Assembly: GCF_900141875.1 (NCBI RefSeq)
Contig: NZ_FQZE01000005.1
Span: forward strand, 124,001 to 188,000
From: Tangfeifania diversioriginum
GTDB lineage: Bacteria > Bacteroidota > Bacteroidia > Bacteroidales > Prolixibacteraceae
Reading direction: 5' to 3'
DNA: 64,000 nucleotides
Below are positions 1 through 7,863 of the stretch, piece after piece. Every line of letters starts with the position of its first letter. The stretch's first letter is position 1. The notes beneath the pieces are model-generated. The model saw nothing but the letters and a program-made list of their open reading frames with translations, ran no database searches and was not told the origin of the DNA. Position numbers and translations under genes: made by a program.

Positions 1-2
1 AA

Positions 3-572
3 GAGACCAATTTTACATTCAGCCAGAAAGATGAAAATATTCGTATTATCGACAGAACTACTACATTGGAAGCTGTAATAGATGAAGTAAAATTTACCGA
101 TAACAAAGAAGGAATGTTTGCCATCCGCGTGGCACGCGAACTAGAGCTTCCCTCGGATAGTCCCACAAAACTTATGGACTCGCATGGCAATATTACGGAA
201 GTGAAGGAGATGGATAATTCCAAAGTAAAAGGAGATTACAGAAGCTCTGAAGGAATTGAGGGAGCTGAAGTTTGGGGAACCAGGGCCAGGTGGATGAAGC
301 TTTCGAGCGAAATTAACGGCGAGAAAGTGGCACTTGTTATTATCGATCACCCGTCAAATGTGGGGTATCCAACCTACTGGCATGCTCGTGGCTATGGATT
401 ATTCGCAGCTAATACGCTCGGTCAGAAAATATTTTCTGATGGCGAAAATGAACTGAATTTCAGTTTAACCGAGGGGGAAACTACAACTTTTAAATACAGA
501 TTTGTAGTTGCTTCCGGCGAGCTCTCTGATGAAAAAATCAATGAACTGGCCGATGAATATGCTTCAATGTGA
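3..572 (+). CDS. PmoA-like protein (DUF6807), 3' part only
   Basis: The reading frame is open from the left edge, so the N-terminus lies outside the window; the first complete codon is at position 3. The C-terminal 189 residues carry the features I associate with the DUF6807/PmoA-like family of Bacteroidota: a DRTTTLEA-type strand, HPSNVGYPTYWHARGYG, and a late FKYRFVV strand. The same pattern recurs in this window in the genes at 44716 and 46556 (HPSNRMHPEPMRVW, HPSNDWYPAPWF). The family name comes from weak similarity to methane monooxygenase subunit A and does not imply methane oxidation; its members sit in carbohydrate-catabolism clusters and their reaction is not known to me. The stop is followed almost directly by the isomerase gene, which suggests one transcript. 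Confidence 0.85.
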   Translation, partial: ETNFTFSQKDENIRIIDRTTTLEAVIDEVKFTDNKEGMFAIRVARELELPSDSPTKLMDSHGNITEVKEMDNSKVKGDYRSSEGIEGAEVWGTRARWMKLSSEINGEKVALVIIDHPSNVGYPTYWHARGYGLFAANTLGQKIFSDGENELNFSLTEGETTTFKYRFVVASGELSDEKINELADEYASM

Positions 573-598
573 GATTTAAAGAATTTAAAATCAGTAAA

Positions 599-1468
599 AT
601 GGATCATTCAAGAAGAAGTTTTATACAAAAAAGCCTGGTGGCCGGCACAGGTTTAACATTGCTTAATCCTTTGTCTGCATTTTCAATGCAAAAGAAATCA
701 AAAATGCAGCTGGGGCTGGTAACCTACCAGTGGGGAAGAGACTGGGATTTACCTACTCTGATTACCAACTGTGAAAAAACCGGGTTGCTTGGCGTTGAAT
801 TGCGCACCCAGCATGCGCATGGAGTGGAGACTTCGCTCAGTAAAAGTGAACGCTCAGAGGTTAAAAAACGGTTTGCCGACAGCCCGGTTACCTGCGTGGG
901 ATACGGATCGAACTTCGAGTATCACAATGTTGATCAAAGTAAAGTTAAAGAGAACATTAAAGGCACAATTGAATACCTGAAACTTTGCAAGGATATCGGG
1001 GCAACAGGGATCAAGGTAAAACCAAATGGATTGCCGCCTGAGGTTCCCAAAGAAAAAACAATTGCCCAGATTGCAGCCTCGTTAAACGAATGCGGAAAAG
1101 CCGCCAGCGATATGGGCCAGCTTATTCGTGTTGAAGTACACGGTAAATTAACCCAGCAATTGCCAAATATGAAGGCGATTTTTGATCAGGTAACAGAAGA
1201 CAGTGTGAAAATTTGCTGGAACTGCAATGATCAGGATTTACTGCCTCCGGGCCTGGAAGCCAACTTTAATTCAGTGAAAAAATGGTTTGGCGACACTGTT
1301 CATATCCGCGAACTGAATGTCGGGGATTATCCTTACCAAAAACTCATGAACCTGTTTTCAGATATGAATTATGAGGGCTGGATATTGCTCGAAGCGAGAA
1401 CATCTCCAGAAGACAGAATCAGTGCAATGAAAGAGCAAAAGAAGTTGTTTTTTGACATGGTCTCATAA
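599..1468 (+). CDS. Sugar phosphate isomerase/epimerase family protein, exported
   Basis: This is a TIM-barrel protein of the xylose-isomerase-like/AP-endonuclease-2 superfamily, about 289 residues. The N-terminus reads DHSRRSFIQKSLVAGTG, a twin-arginine signal, so the protein is probably exported folded. Barrel-strand residues are visible in GLLGVELRTQHAHGVE, GATGIKVKPNG, LIRVEVHGK, KICWNCNDQD and GWILLEARTS; the acidic and histidine residues at strand ends fit a metal-dependent sugar isomerase. I chose the ATG at 599 because the Tat motif follows it directly; an in-frame GTG at 569 overlaps the upstream stop and would add ten residues. It lies 26 bases after the PmoA-like gene, a pairing seen in sugar-degradation clusters. 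The substrate is unknown. Confidence 0.85.
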   Translation: MDHSRRSFIQKSLVAGTGLTLLNPLSAFSMQKKSKMQLGLVTYQWGRDWDLPTLITNCEKTGLLGVELRTQHAHGVETSLSKSERSEVKKRFADSPVTCVGYGSNFEYHNVDQSKVKENIKGTIEYLKLCKDIGATGIKVKPNGLPPEVPKEKTIAQIAASLNECGKAASDMGQLIRVEVHGKLTQQLPNMKAIFDQVTEDSVKICWNCNDQDLLPPGLEANFNSVKKWFGDTVHIRELNVGDYPYQKLMNLFSDMNYEGWILLEARTSPEDRISAMKEQKKLFFDMVS

Positions 1469-1497
1469 TTCCATTTTTTGGCAGATGTTAAACGACC

Positions 1498-1543
1498 AAA
1501 AAAGGTGCATAAAATAGCAACAATATTTTGCGCACCTTTTTTG
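1498..1543. terminator. Bidirectional intrinsic terminator
   Basis: An inverted repeat AAAAAAGGTGC ... GCACCTTTTTT with A-rich and T-rich flanks lies between the convergent isomerase gene and the M56 gene. It can serve as a rho-independent terminator on either strand. Confidence 0.75.
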
Positions 1544-1551
1544 TGTAATCT

Positions 1552-3468
1552 TCAGAATTCTACCGGCAAGGTCATTTTCACCGGAACAGGTTTTCCGCGC
1601 TGCATGCCGGGTTTCCAGTCTTTCATGTTGGTTGCAATGGCGGCAGCTGCCCATCCAACATCCTCGTTATCCTGTTCCACAATTTTAATATCAGTCACTT
1701 TCCCGGTTGCTGAAACAGTGAAACCAACCACTGCCTTTCCACTTATGTTATCAGATTTCGCAAATTTTTTCTGCATTTCCTCTACATATTGGCCGAGTGC
1801 GTAAAACCCACCGGGGTATTTGGGAATATCTTCCACCACAAAAAACACTTCCTCATCGTTATCCTTTAATGGCAACGGTGGAGGTGGAGGTGGCGGCGGC
1901 ATTTCTTCCTTAAAGTGTTTTTTCGGAATGATTTGAAAAACGCCTTCATTCAGCGTAATTTCCTGTTTCGTAGCAGGATTAAACGAAGAAACTTCCACCT
2001 CAACCGTCTCTTTTCCCACAAATGAAAAAATAACCTGTTGATCTTCTGAAGCTGAAAGTTCAAATTCACCATCTTCATTGCTGACTGTACCGTTTGTGGT
2101 TCCTCTAATAACAATTGAAACCCCGTGAATCGGTTCTCCGTTTTCATTCACAACTTTCCCTTTAATCTGATTTTTCTTCTGAGTAACATCGCCCTCCCGG
2201 ACTCTAAAAACATAACTGCTGTTTTCTACCGAAGGATAAACTGAGTTATTTTTGCCGGTGAATCCTGTTATGGAATACGTTTCCTCCACAGAACCTTTGG
2301 CAGTTAACCCGACTTGCCCCACTATCGTTTCATATCCCACATTTGAAATTTCAAGTTCGGTAATTAATTCTCCGGATTCAGGCTCTGTCTCAGGATTTGG
2401 ATTGGTTAGTAAAAATTCACCCTTTTCATCGGTAATTGTACCCACAGTCGTTCCTTTTATAATTACTGTGGCATTTTGAAGTGGTTTTTCGTTTTTTTGT
2501 CTGATAACCTTTCCTCTGATTACATGTTCATTGTCACTTATTTGTTTCGTAGAAGTTGGATTTTCAGTTTCAGTTGACACCACTTTGTATCGTGGTTCGG
2601 CAAAGGCAAAAAGCAGCAGTGCAAGTGCAGGCAACGCCCACACAAATTTGATCCCGAGTACCCGGGGTGTTCTCTTTTTTGTCATCATTTTTAATCGGTT
2701 TTTGTTGAGTGCAAAATTCAGGTTGTTGGTAACACCAAACACCTGAAAGCCCATCAACTGGTTTACTAATAATGCCTGGTACCGGCCGGTGCTGTGTCCC
2801 TGCGCAAGAACACCTTTGTCGGCGAGGTACTCATGGTTTTGTTTAATGGAATGTTCAAAAAACCATATAAATGGATTGAACCAAAAGATGACTGTTAACA
2901 GTTCTGTAATCAGCAGGTCGAACCAGTGATTTTCACGAATGTGCACTTTTTCGTGAGTCAGAATTTCCGGCAGTTCTTCCTGTTTATGAAATTTCGGATT
3001 GATGAAAACGATGTTAAAAAAAGAGAAAGGCAATCCGTATTTTTCGTTCTCCACAATACGGATTCCATTCATGGATTTGATTTTGTGCTTCAGAAGTAGC
3101 CGCACCAGCAAAATGGTTTGCCCCAAAAGCCGCACGAAAAACAAAAAGGTGCCGGTTAAATAAATGGCCAAAACTATTTGTTGCCAGGTTAGCGATACGG
3201 AATTTTGTGCTGAACTGCCGGAAACTGACCGGGCATTTTTAAAAGTTTCCCCCATGGCCTGAAAAACAGTTGTTCGTTCAGGTGCTTCAATCATTACCGC
3301 ATAATGCACAGGGAACAACGGCAACAAAACAGACAGCAACAAAGCCGATAACAAAAACCAGCGATTGGCTGCGTGAAATGTTTCGTGTCGCAGAAATACC
3401 CAGTAAACAAGGTAAAAAAGTGCGATTCCGGCCGAAGCTTTTAGCAGAAATTCAAAAAGTGTTTCCAT
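1552..3468 (-). CDS. BlaR1-type M56 metallopeptidase with CarboxypepD-like and TonB C-terminal domains
   Basis: This 638-residue protein is a membrane-embedded regulatory peptidase of the BlaR1/MecR1 (M56) family. The N-terminal ~280 residues hold several membrane helices and the zinc-site motif HEKVH (HExxH), followed by NHEYLAD, which carries the third ligand. Two carboxypeptidase-regulatory-like beta domains follow, at about residues 318-410 and 435-515, each with a GTTxGTxxxExGEF core. Then come a run of eight prolines near residue 525 and a TonB C-terminal domain (about 540-638). There is no penicillin-binding sensor domain, so a beta-lactam signal is not supported. It directly follows the BlaI-like repressor gene (3 bases apart), and by analogy it would inactivate that repressor by proteolysis. 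The TonB module could instead couple it to an outer-membrane partner. Confidence 0.88.
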   Translation of the reverse strand: METLFEFLLKASAGIALFYLVYWVFLRHETFHAANRWFLLSALLLSVLLPLFPVHYAVMIEAPERTTVFQAMGETFKNARSVSGSSAQNSVSLTWQQIVLAIYLTGTFLFFVRLLGQTILLVRLLLKHKIKSMNGIRIVENEKYGLPFSFFNIVFINPKFHKQEELPEILTHEKVHIRENHWFDLLITELLTVIFWFNPFIWFFEHSIKQNHEYLADKGVLAQGHSTGRYQALLVNQLMGFQVFGVTNNLNFALNKNRLKMMTKKRTPRVLGIKFVWALPALALLLFAFAEPRYKVVSTETENPTSTKQISDNEHVIRGKVIRQKNEKPLQNATVIIKGTTVGTITDEKGEFLLTNPNPETEPESGELITELEISNVGYETIVGQVGLTAKGSVEETYSITGFTGKNNSVYPSVENSSYVFRVREGDVTQKKNQIKGKVVNENGEPIHGVSIVIRGTTNGTVSNEDGEFELSASEDQQVIFSFVGKETVEVEVSSFNPATKQEITLNEGVFQIIPKKHFKEEMPPPPPPPPLPLKDNDEEVFFVVEDIPKYPGGFYALGQYVEEMQKKFAKSDNISGKAVVGFTVSATGKVTDIKIVEQDNEDVGWAAAAIATNMKDWKPGMQRGKPVPVKMTLPVEF

Positions 3469-3471
3469 GGC

Positions 3472-3852
3472 TTACTCTTTTTCGTTGTCTTTTTTAAGCT
3501 CTTTTTCCGTTATACGCATCATCTCCTCCAATTCTTCCATACTCAGGTTATTTTCTTTGGCAAAAAAAGTGGCCAGTTTCGGAAAAGAACCACCGAAATA
3601 ATCCTGCAGAAATAAACTGAACCGGTTACGCGCATACTCCTTTTTACTGATTGCCGGAGAAAAAAGATTGGTATTACCGATCTTCCGGCACGAAACAAAT
3701 TCCTTGTTTTCGAGCACTTTCAATACTGTGGCAACCGTTGTGTAGGCGGGCCGTGGCTCTTCAAACCGCTCCACCACATCTTTTACAACCCCCTCTTTTA
3801 AATTCCAGAGGATTTGCATGATTTGCTCTTCAGCTTTTGTAAGTGTTTTCAT
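3472..3852 (-). CDS. BlaI/MecI/CopY family transcriptional repressor
   Basis: The 126-residue protein matches the BlaI/MecI family in length and sequence. It has an N-terminal winged helix beginning LTKAEEQIMQILWNLKEG, the recognition-helix region RPAYTTVATVLKVLENK, and a C-terminal dimerisation helix ending in charged residues. BlaI repressors bind TACTA/TAGTA-type dyads and are cleaved when the partner M56 protein is activated. Two such dyads lie directly upstream of this gene, so autorepression is likely. It is first in a two-gene operon with the M56 gene. Confidence 0.92.
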   Translation of the reverse strand: MKTLTKAEEQIMQILWNLKEGVVKDVVERFEEPRPAYTTVATVLKVLENKEFVSCRKIGNTNLFSPAISKKEYARNRFSLFLQDYFGGSFPKLATFFAKENNLSMEELEEMMRITEKELKKDNEKE

Positions 3853-3868
3853 TGATAGTATTTTTTTC

Positions 3869-3884
3869 TACTACAAATATAGTA
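3869..3884. promoter_or_regulatory. Putative BlaI-type operator 1, overlapping a -7 box
   Basis: The sequence TACTACAAATATAGTA is a perfect TACTA-N6-TAGTA dyad. Read on the minus strand, TATATTTG at 3881-3874 matches the Bacteroidota -7 consensus TAnnTTTG and lies inside the dyad, so repressor binding would block the promoter of the BlaI-like gene, which starts at 3852. Confidence 0.65.
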
Positions 3885-3922
3885 CTAATTATTTAGAAGT
3901 AAAACTATTTTTATAAAATTAT

Positions 3923-3938
3923 TACTATTTTTTTAGTA
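3923..3938. promoter_or_regulatory. Putative BlaI-type operator 2
   Basis: TACTATTTTTTTAGTA repeats the same TACTA-N6-TAGTA dyad. Its centre is 54 bp from the centre of operator 1, about five helical turns, so two repressor dimers would sit on the same face of the DNA. Confidence 0.55.
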
Positions 3939-4009
3939 GGGCGCAGGAAAATAAATGCCACAACCTGACAGTCATGGCATTATGGTATTTTAATTTTTGT
4001 AGAAATTAT

Positions 4010-4732
4010 TTATTGTCCCCAGGTAACCTGGGTTTCTGCAACCGAAATTTCTTTAATGCTGTAAACGAGCTCTTCCTGCGGCACGTCCGCTTCGTAAGTA
4101 AAAGCCTGGAGTTGCAGCGTCAATTCATCACCGGAGTAGGCCTGATTTGCCCAGCTTCCTGAACTTGAATTAATATTAAACTCATCGACTGTTGGGTTAA
4201 GTGCATAGCTTAAAAATTTAACTTTGCCCTCATCATCTAATAACCTGACCACAAAACCATCGGCATTTTCTGATTCTTCCCACTCAACAGTCATTGTTGC
4301 ATCTTCGCTGTGGTAGGTAGTTTCTGTAATTACAGGAATTTCGAGAGTGCCGTTCTCAACCACTTCAGTTACCTGGACAGTTTCGCCATCTTTGCTTTCC
4401 ACGTCAAACAAGTAGCTGCCATTCTGAGGTAAACTGCTTACAAACTCTTCTTCCGAAGTTTCTTTCAGGAACGTGAAGGCGGATTCTTCCGATACCACCA
4501 GTTCAAATGGCTCGCCTGCAGGTGGTGTTACTGTTGCCGACGAAATGCTTTTGTTGCCGTAAGCAAAGTAAGAAACTCCGTATTTAACTTCGTTGTCAAT
4601 TACTTTTTTCATCACAAAAGCGTCGGCATAAACCTCAAACTCCAGGGGGGCATCATCATCGTCGCATGCCCAAAAAACAAATGGCAGGGCAAATGCCATC
4701 AATAAAATTTTACCTAATCGTGTTGTTCTCAT
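4010..4732 (-). CDS. Hypothetical lipoprotein
   Basis: The 240-residue protein begins with a basic n-region and a hydrophobic stretch ending FVFWACDDDD, a lipobox cysteine followed by four aspartates. Acidic residues just after the cysteine resemble the lipoprotein export signal that sends Bacteroidota lipoproteins to the cell surface. The rest is beta-rich and acidic (GEPFELVVSEES, NGSYLFDVESKDGE), and I recognise no family. It is transcribed alone, with about 150 bp between its stop and the BlaI start and 124 bp to the dehydrogenase end. Function unknown. Confidence 0.75.
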   Translation of the reverse strand: MRTTRLGKILLMAFALPFVFWACDDDDAPLEFEVYADAFVMKKVIDNEVKYGVSYFAYGNKSISSATVTPPAGEPFELVVSEESAFTFLKETSEEEFVSSLPQNGSYLFDVESKDGETVQVTEVVENGTLEIPVITETTYHSEDATMTVEWEESENADGFVVRLLDDEGKVKFLSYALNPTVDEFNINSSSGSWANQAYSGDELTLQLQAFTYEADVPQEELVYSIKEISVAETQVTWGQ

Positions 4733-4856
4733 TTTAATTGCTTTGATTATTTAACTTCAATTTTAGTTTTCAAAATTAGTAAAAAGAAAAGTTCAATAGA
4801 ACCAGGAAACTCTTTTCCGGATCCGATTATTTTTAATCTTTCGGGTTAAGATGTTG

Positions 4857-5882
4857 TCAATCCAGGTTGGGTTGCGTCAGAACTAAAATTTCTTTCCAAA
4901 TTTTATGAATTACCGGAATTCCAAGTTCCAGGTTTTCTTTTCGGGTTTGAAGTACTCTTTCGCCGGGATATCGGATTTCTGAGTGGGTTTCATCGGGAAC
5001 TGAATTTTTTAAATCTTCGATGATTGCTGAAATGGTACTTTGAATTGCCGGGAAATTGCTGAGTTTTTTTGTATCGATGGCAATAAAGACCTGCGAAACT
5101 CCATATTCAGCTTCCAGTTCACTGAGCTCTTTTGTTGAACGCCCTGCCGATAAAATGGTTGCCAAAATATCCAACAAAAGTGAAAGTCCGGCACCTTTCC
5201 AGTAGCCGATGGGAAGCGCCCGTCTTGTTTCCAGAATTTCCGAAGGACTGGAGGTGAGTTTGCCATCTTTGTCGAATCCACCCGGGAAAGGCAGTTCGCT
5301 GTTTCCCAGTTCGGTCGCTTCCATTTTTCCATACGAAAACTGGGTCATGGCAAAATCGAGCACGATTGCTTCATTTTTGTAAGGCACCGCAAAAACCAGC
5401 GGGTTGTTTCCCAACCGGCTGTTTTTGGCGCCCCATGCCGGCATGTTTGCTTCGGTGTTGGTCCAGCCAATAAAAACAAAATCGTTTTTAGCCGCCTGCC
5501 AGCCGTATGTCCCGCCACGCATCCAATGGTTGGTGTTGGCAATGGAAACACAGCCAATTCCATTTTCTGCCGCAATTTTCATAGCACGGTCGGTGCAAAA
5601 TCCGGCATTTAAAATTCCGGGACCGAGGTTTCCATTCCACTGCTCGAGGGCTCCGGCAGAGTGAACCAGTTCAGGTTCGGCATCCGGTTTTACGTAACCT
5701 TTTTGCAGGTAATCCACAAACCGTGGAAAGCGGTAAACACCGTGCGAATAAACGCCCTCTAAACTGTTGCCGGCGAAAACCTCCGCACATTTTCCGGCAT
5801 TTATTTCCGTGAAATTATGCTTGAGCAGAATTTGGCTGAATGTGGTTTTCATTTCCTCAAAATGTACGCGAATTGATTCCAT
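4857..5882 (-). CDS. yiaK: Ldh-family oxidoreductase, 3-dehydro-L-gulonate 2-dehydrogenase type
   Basis: This 341-residue protein belongs to the malate/L-lactate/ureidoglycolate dehydrogenase (Ldh) family, whose NAD(P)H-binding fold is not Rossmann. The segments GVYSHGVYRFPRFV and NTNHWMRGGTYGWQAA (with the conserved catalytic histidines), followed by MPAWGAKNSRLGNNPL, resemble the YiaK/DlgD enzyme that reduces 2,3-diketo-L-gulonate. A role in ascorbate/gulonate-type sugar acid metabolism is therefore plausible, but neighbouring genes of that pathway are missing. The downstream half is typical (LPIGYWKGAGLSLLLDILA). It is monocistronic as far as I can see. Confidence 0.85.
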   Translation of the reverse strand: MESIRVHFEEMKTTFSQILLKHNFTEINAGKCAEVFAGNSLEGVYSHGVYRFPRFVDYLQKGYVKPDAEPELVHSAGALEQWNGNLGPGILNAGFCTDRAMKIAAENGIGCVSIANTNHWMRGGTYGWQAAKNDFVFIGWTNTEANMPAWGAKNSRLGNNPLVFAVPYKNEAIVLDFAMTQFSYGKMEATELGNSELPFPGGFDKDGKLTSSPSEILETRRALPIGYWKGAGLSLLLDILATILSAGRSTKELSELEAEYGVSQVFIAIDTKKLSNFPAIQSTISAIIEDLKNSVPDETHSEIRYPGERVLQTRKENLELGIPVIHKIWKEILVLTQPNLD

Positions 5883-6010
5883 GCTTTTCTTTTTTTATCC
5901 GGAAAATTTATCATCCTTCCAACTGGAAGGATTGTTGGAAATATTTTTTTTTCGCTGAAATTCTTCATCATCACATATAATATGATTATAAAAGCGTGAT
6001 TGCGATTTTT

Positions 6011-6718
6011 TTACAAACTCTTCGGATTGGTAATTACCACCTCTTTTACGCAGGCACCAGCCGACAAATTGATCAGCCAGCGGATGGTTTCAAACAAATC
6101 TTCGGGCTGGATCATCTCTTCGGTTTCCAAAGGAGTCCCGGCTTCCTGCGCCATGTTGGTATTTACCCACGCCGGGCAAAGCGCCGTAACTTTTATTCCC
6201 TGTGGCGTGAGTTCGCGGTACAACGATTCGCTCAATCCAATCAACCCAAATTTTGAAGCTGCATATCCTCCGTTTCCTGCAAAACCAACTTTGCCTGAGC
6301 GTGATGCCACATTAAAAATGTAGCCCGATTGCTGTTTTTTCATAGCCGGAACTACTTCCTGCGTAAAAATAAGTTGCGCCACCAGGTTGGTTTCCAGCAT
6401 CGATTTAAAATCCTGCTCCGGCAAATCGAGTGAGCCGCCAAAATGAGTGCCTGCATTGTTCACAAGGATATCAATCCGGCCATACTGTTTTATCACTTCA
6501 TTTACTGTTTTTTTTACTTTTTTTGAATCGGTAATATCCACTGAAAACCGCGAAGGCAGCGAACCACCAGTGTTTGCAATTTCATCAGAAACTTTTTTTA
6601 AATCATCCTGGTTTCTTCCAATCAAAACCGTCTGGTAGTTCATTTTTCCCAAACCAATAGCAATGGCTTTTCCTATTCCTTTTGATGCGCCTGTGATAAT
6701 AGCTGTTCTTTTAATCAT
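6011..6718 (-). CDS. SDR family NAD(P)-dependent oxidoreductase
   Basis: This is a classical short-chain dehydrogenase/reductase. The N-terminal dinucleotide motif TGASKGIGKA, the NNAG motif, a catalytic serine in FNVASRSGKVG and the YAASK active-site motif are all present in order, followed by CPAWVNTNMA. I place the start at the ATG at 6718 (MIKRTAIITGAS); the reading frame extends 14 residues further upstream but that stretch is not SDR-like. The substrate cannot be told from the sequence. Length (about 235 residues) is normal for the family. Confidence 0.88.
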   Translation of the reverse strand: MIKRTAIITGASKGIGKAIAIGLGKMNYQTVLIGRNQDDLKKVSDEIANTGGSLPSRFSVDITDSKKVKKTVNEVIKQYGRIDILVNNAGTHFGGSLDLPEQDFKSMLETNLVAQLIFTQEVVPAMKKQQSGYIFNVASRSGKVGFAGNGGYAASKFGLIGLSESLYRELTPQGIKVTALCPAWVNTNMAQEAGTPLETEEMIQPEDLFETIRWLINLSAGACVKEVVITNPKSL

Positions 6719-6852
6719 GATATGCCTGTTTATTGTTGCTTTTCTGCATCTCTTATTCAAATTTGATTATGAAACAGAAAATCTAAATCTAATCATCCCG
6801 CGAATAAATACAAAGAGAGGTCTCAAAAAATATGCAGATTGAGTTTGGCAAA

Positions 6853-7863
6853 TCAGATTTCTGATGAAATTCCTTTTTTGAACTTAAATGTTTTATACAA
6901 GTAGCCCATTGCCGGGAAAACAATCAATACGCCAACAACCAGTGCAATCAGCAAATAAAATTGCGTTTCAGGAGGGGCGCCTGCATTTTGAATAGTTAGA
7001 TCTGGCCCTTCTTTCATTTTCACAACTACCGGAAATTGGATGGCAAACCAACCGGCCACAATCATTATGGTTTGAAACGCGGCAGTGATACGAACCCATG
7101 TACGGTTGTTTCTGTTCAGGTTGATCCATAAAAACGGCAGGGCAATAGTTGCAAGCACCACACTTACAGTACTTACAGGGGAATGGTAAAATTCGTAAAA
7201 CAGCGGATGCCCGTCGAGTTCTGCGGCTACAAAAACCAAAGCGCCGGCAAAAACCAATACCAGGATCATTCTTTTTGCAAGTCTTGTAAATCGCCTCAGG
7301 TGAACTTCTTCCTTAATCTCACCCAGGGTGTAAATATTGGCCAGAAAAGCAAATAAGACGACCAGGAAAATCCCGAGGCTGAAAGAAAAAAGATTCAGCC
7401 ACGGGTGAATGTAAATGGCGTAGAATCCATTGTTGTGATCGAGTGAAATTTCTCCCAGTATGATTCCCCCCAGGGTTACACCCAAAAAGAAGGTGGTGAA
7501 AAGACTGGAATACCTGAAAATGGCCGAATAAATTGCTTTTGGTGTTACTTCTTCAATATCGTAATGGCGGAAAGTAAATGCCGAACCCCGAAAAATTATG
7601 CCGATCAATACCAGCAAAACCGGAATATGCAAAGCAGTTAATACAGTAGAGTAAACAGTTGGAAAACCTACAAACAAAATGACAACTACCAGGATAAGCC
7701 ACATGTGATTGGCTTCCCAAACCGGTGCGATAGCCCTGGTTACAATGCCCGAGGCTTTTCCATGGGTGAGCAGTTCCAGGATTCCACCACCAAAATCAGC
7801 TCCACCAAGCAAAACATAAAGCAGCAGGCTAATGGTAAGTATCGTAAAAATTATTTCAGTCAT
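6853..7863 (-). CDS. cydB: Cytochrome d ubiquinol oxidase subunit II
   Basis: This is the second subunit of cytochrome bd quinol oxidase, a high-affinity terminal oxidase of the inner membrane. The 336-residue protein starts with a membrane segment followed by the signature LLGGADFGGGILELL, and has eight or nine predicted helices, including the helix with HMWLILVVVILFVGFP. The start overlaps the end of cydA by 8 bases, so the two are translationally coupled. CydB forms a pseudosymmetric heterodimer with CydA and stabilises the haem sites. Confidence 0.93.
   Translation of the reverse strand: MTEIIFTILTISLLLYVLLGGADFGGGILELLTHGKASGIVTRAIAPVWEANHMWLILVVVILFVGFPTVYSTVLTALHIPVLLVLIGIIFRGSAFTFRHYDIEEVTPKAIYSAIFRYSSLFTTFFLGVTLGGIILGEISLDHNNGFYAIYIHPWLNLFSFSLGIFLVVLFAFLANIYTLGEIKEEVHLRRFTRLAKRMILVLVFAGALVFVAAELDGHPLFYEFYHSPVSTVSVVLATIALPFLWINLNRNNRTWVRITAAFQTIMIVAGWFAIQFPVVVKMKEGPDLTIQNAGAPPETQFYLLIALVVGVLIVFPAMGYLYKTFKFKKGISSEI

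Noticed and set aside
3-572. Methane monooxygenase subunit
   Set aside because: The PmoA name comes from a weak domain similarity; the soluble exported DUF6807 proteins in sugar clusters lack the membrane helices of PmoA.
1552-3852. Beta-lactam resistance sensor
   Set aside because: The M56 protein lacks the penicillin-binding sensor domain and there is no beta-lactamase nearby.
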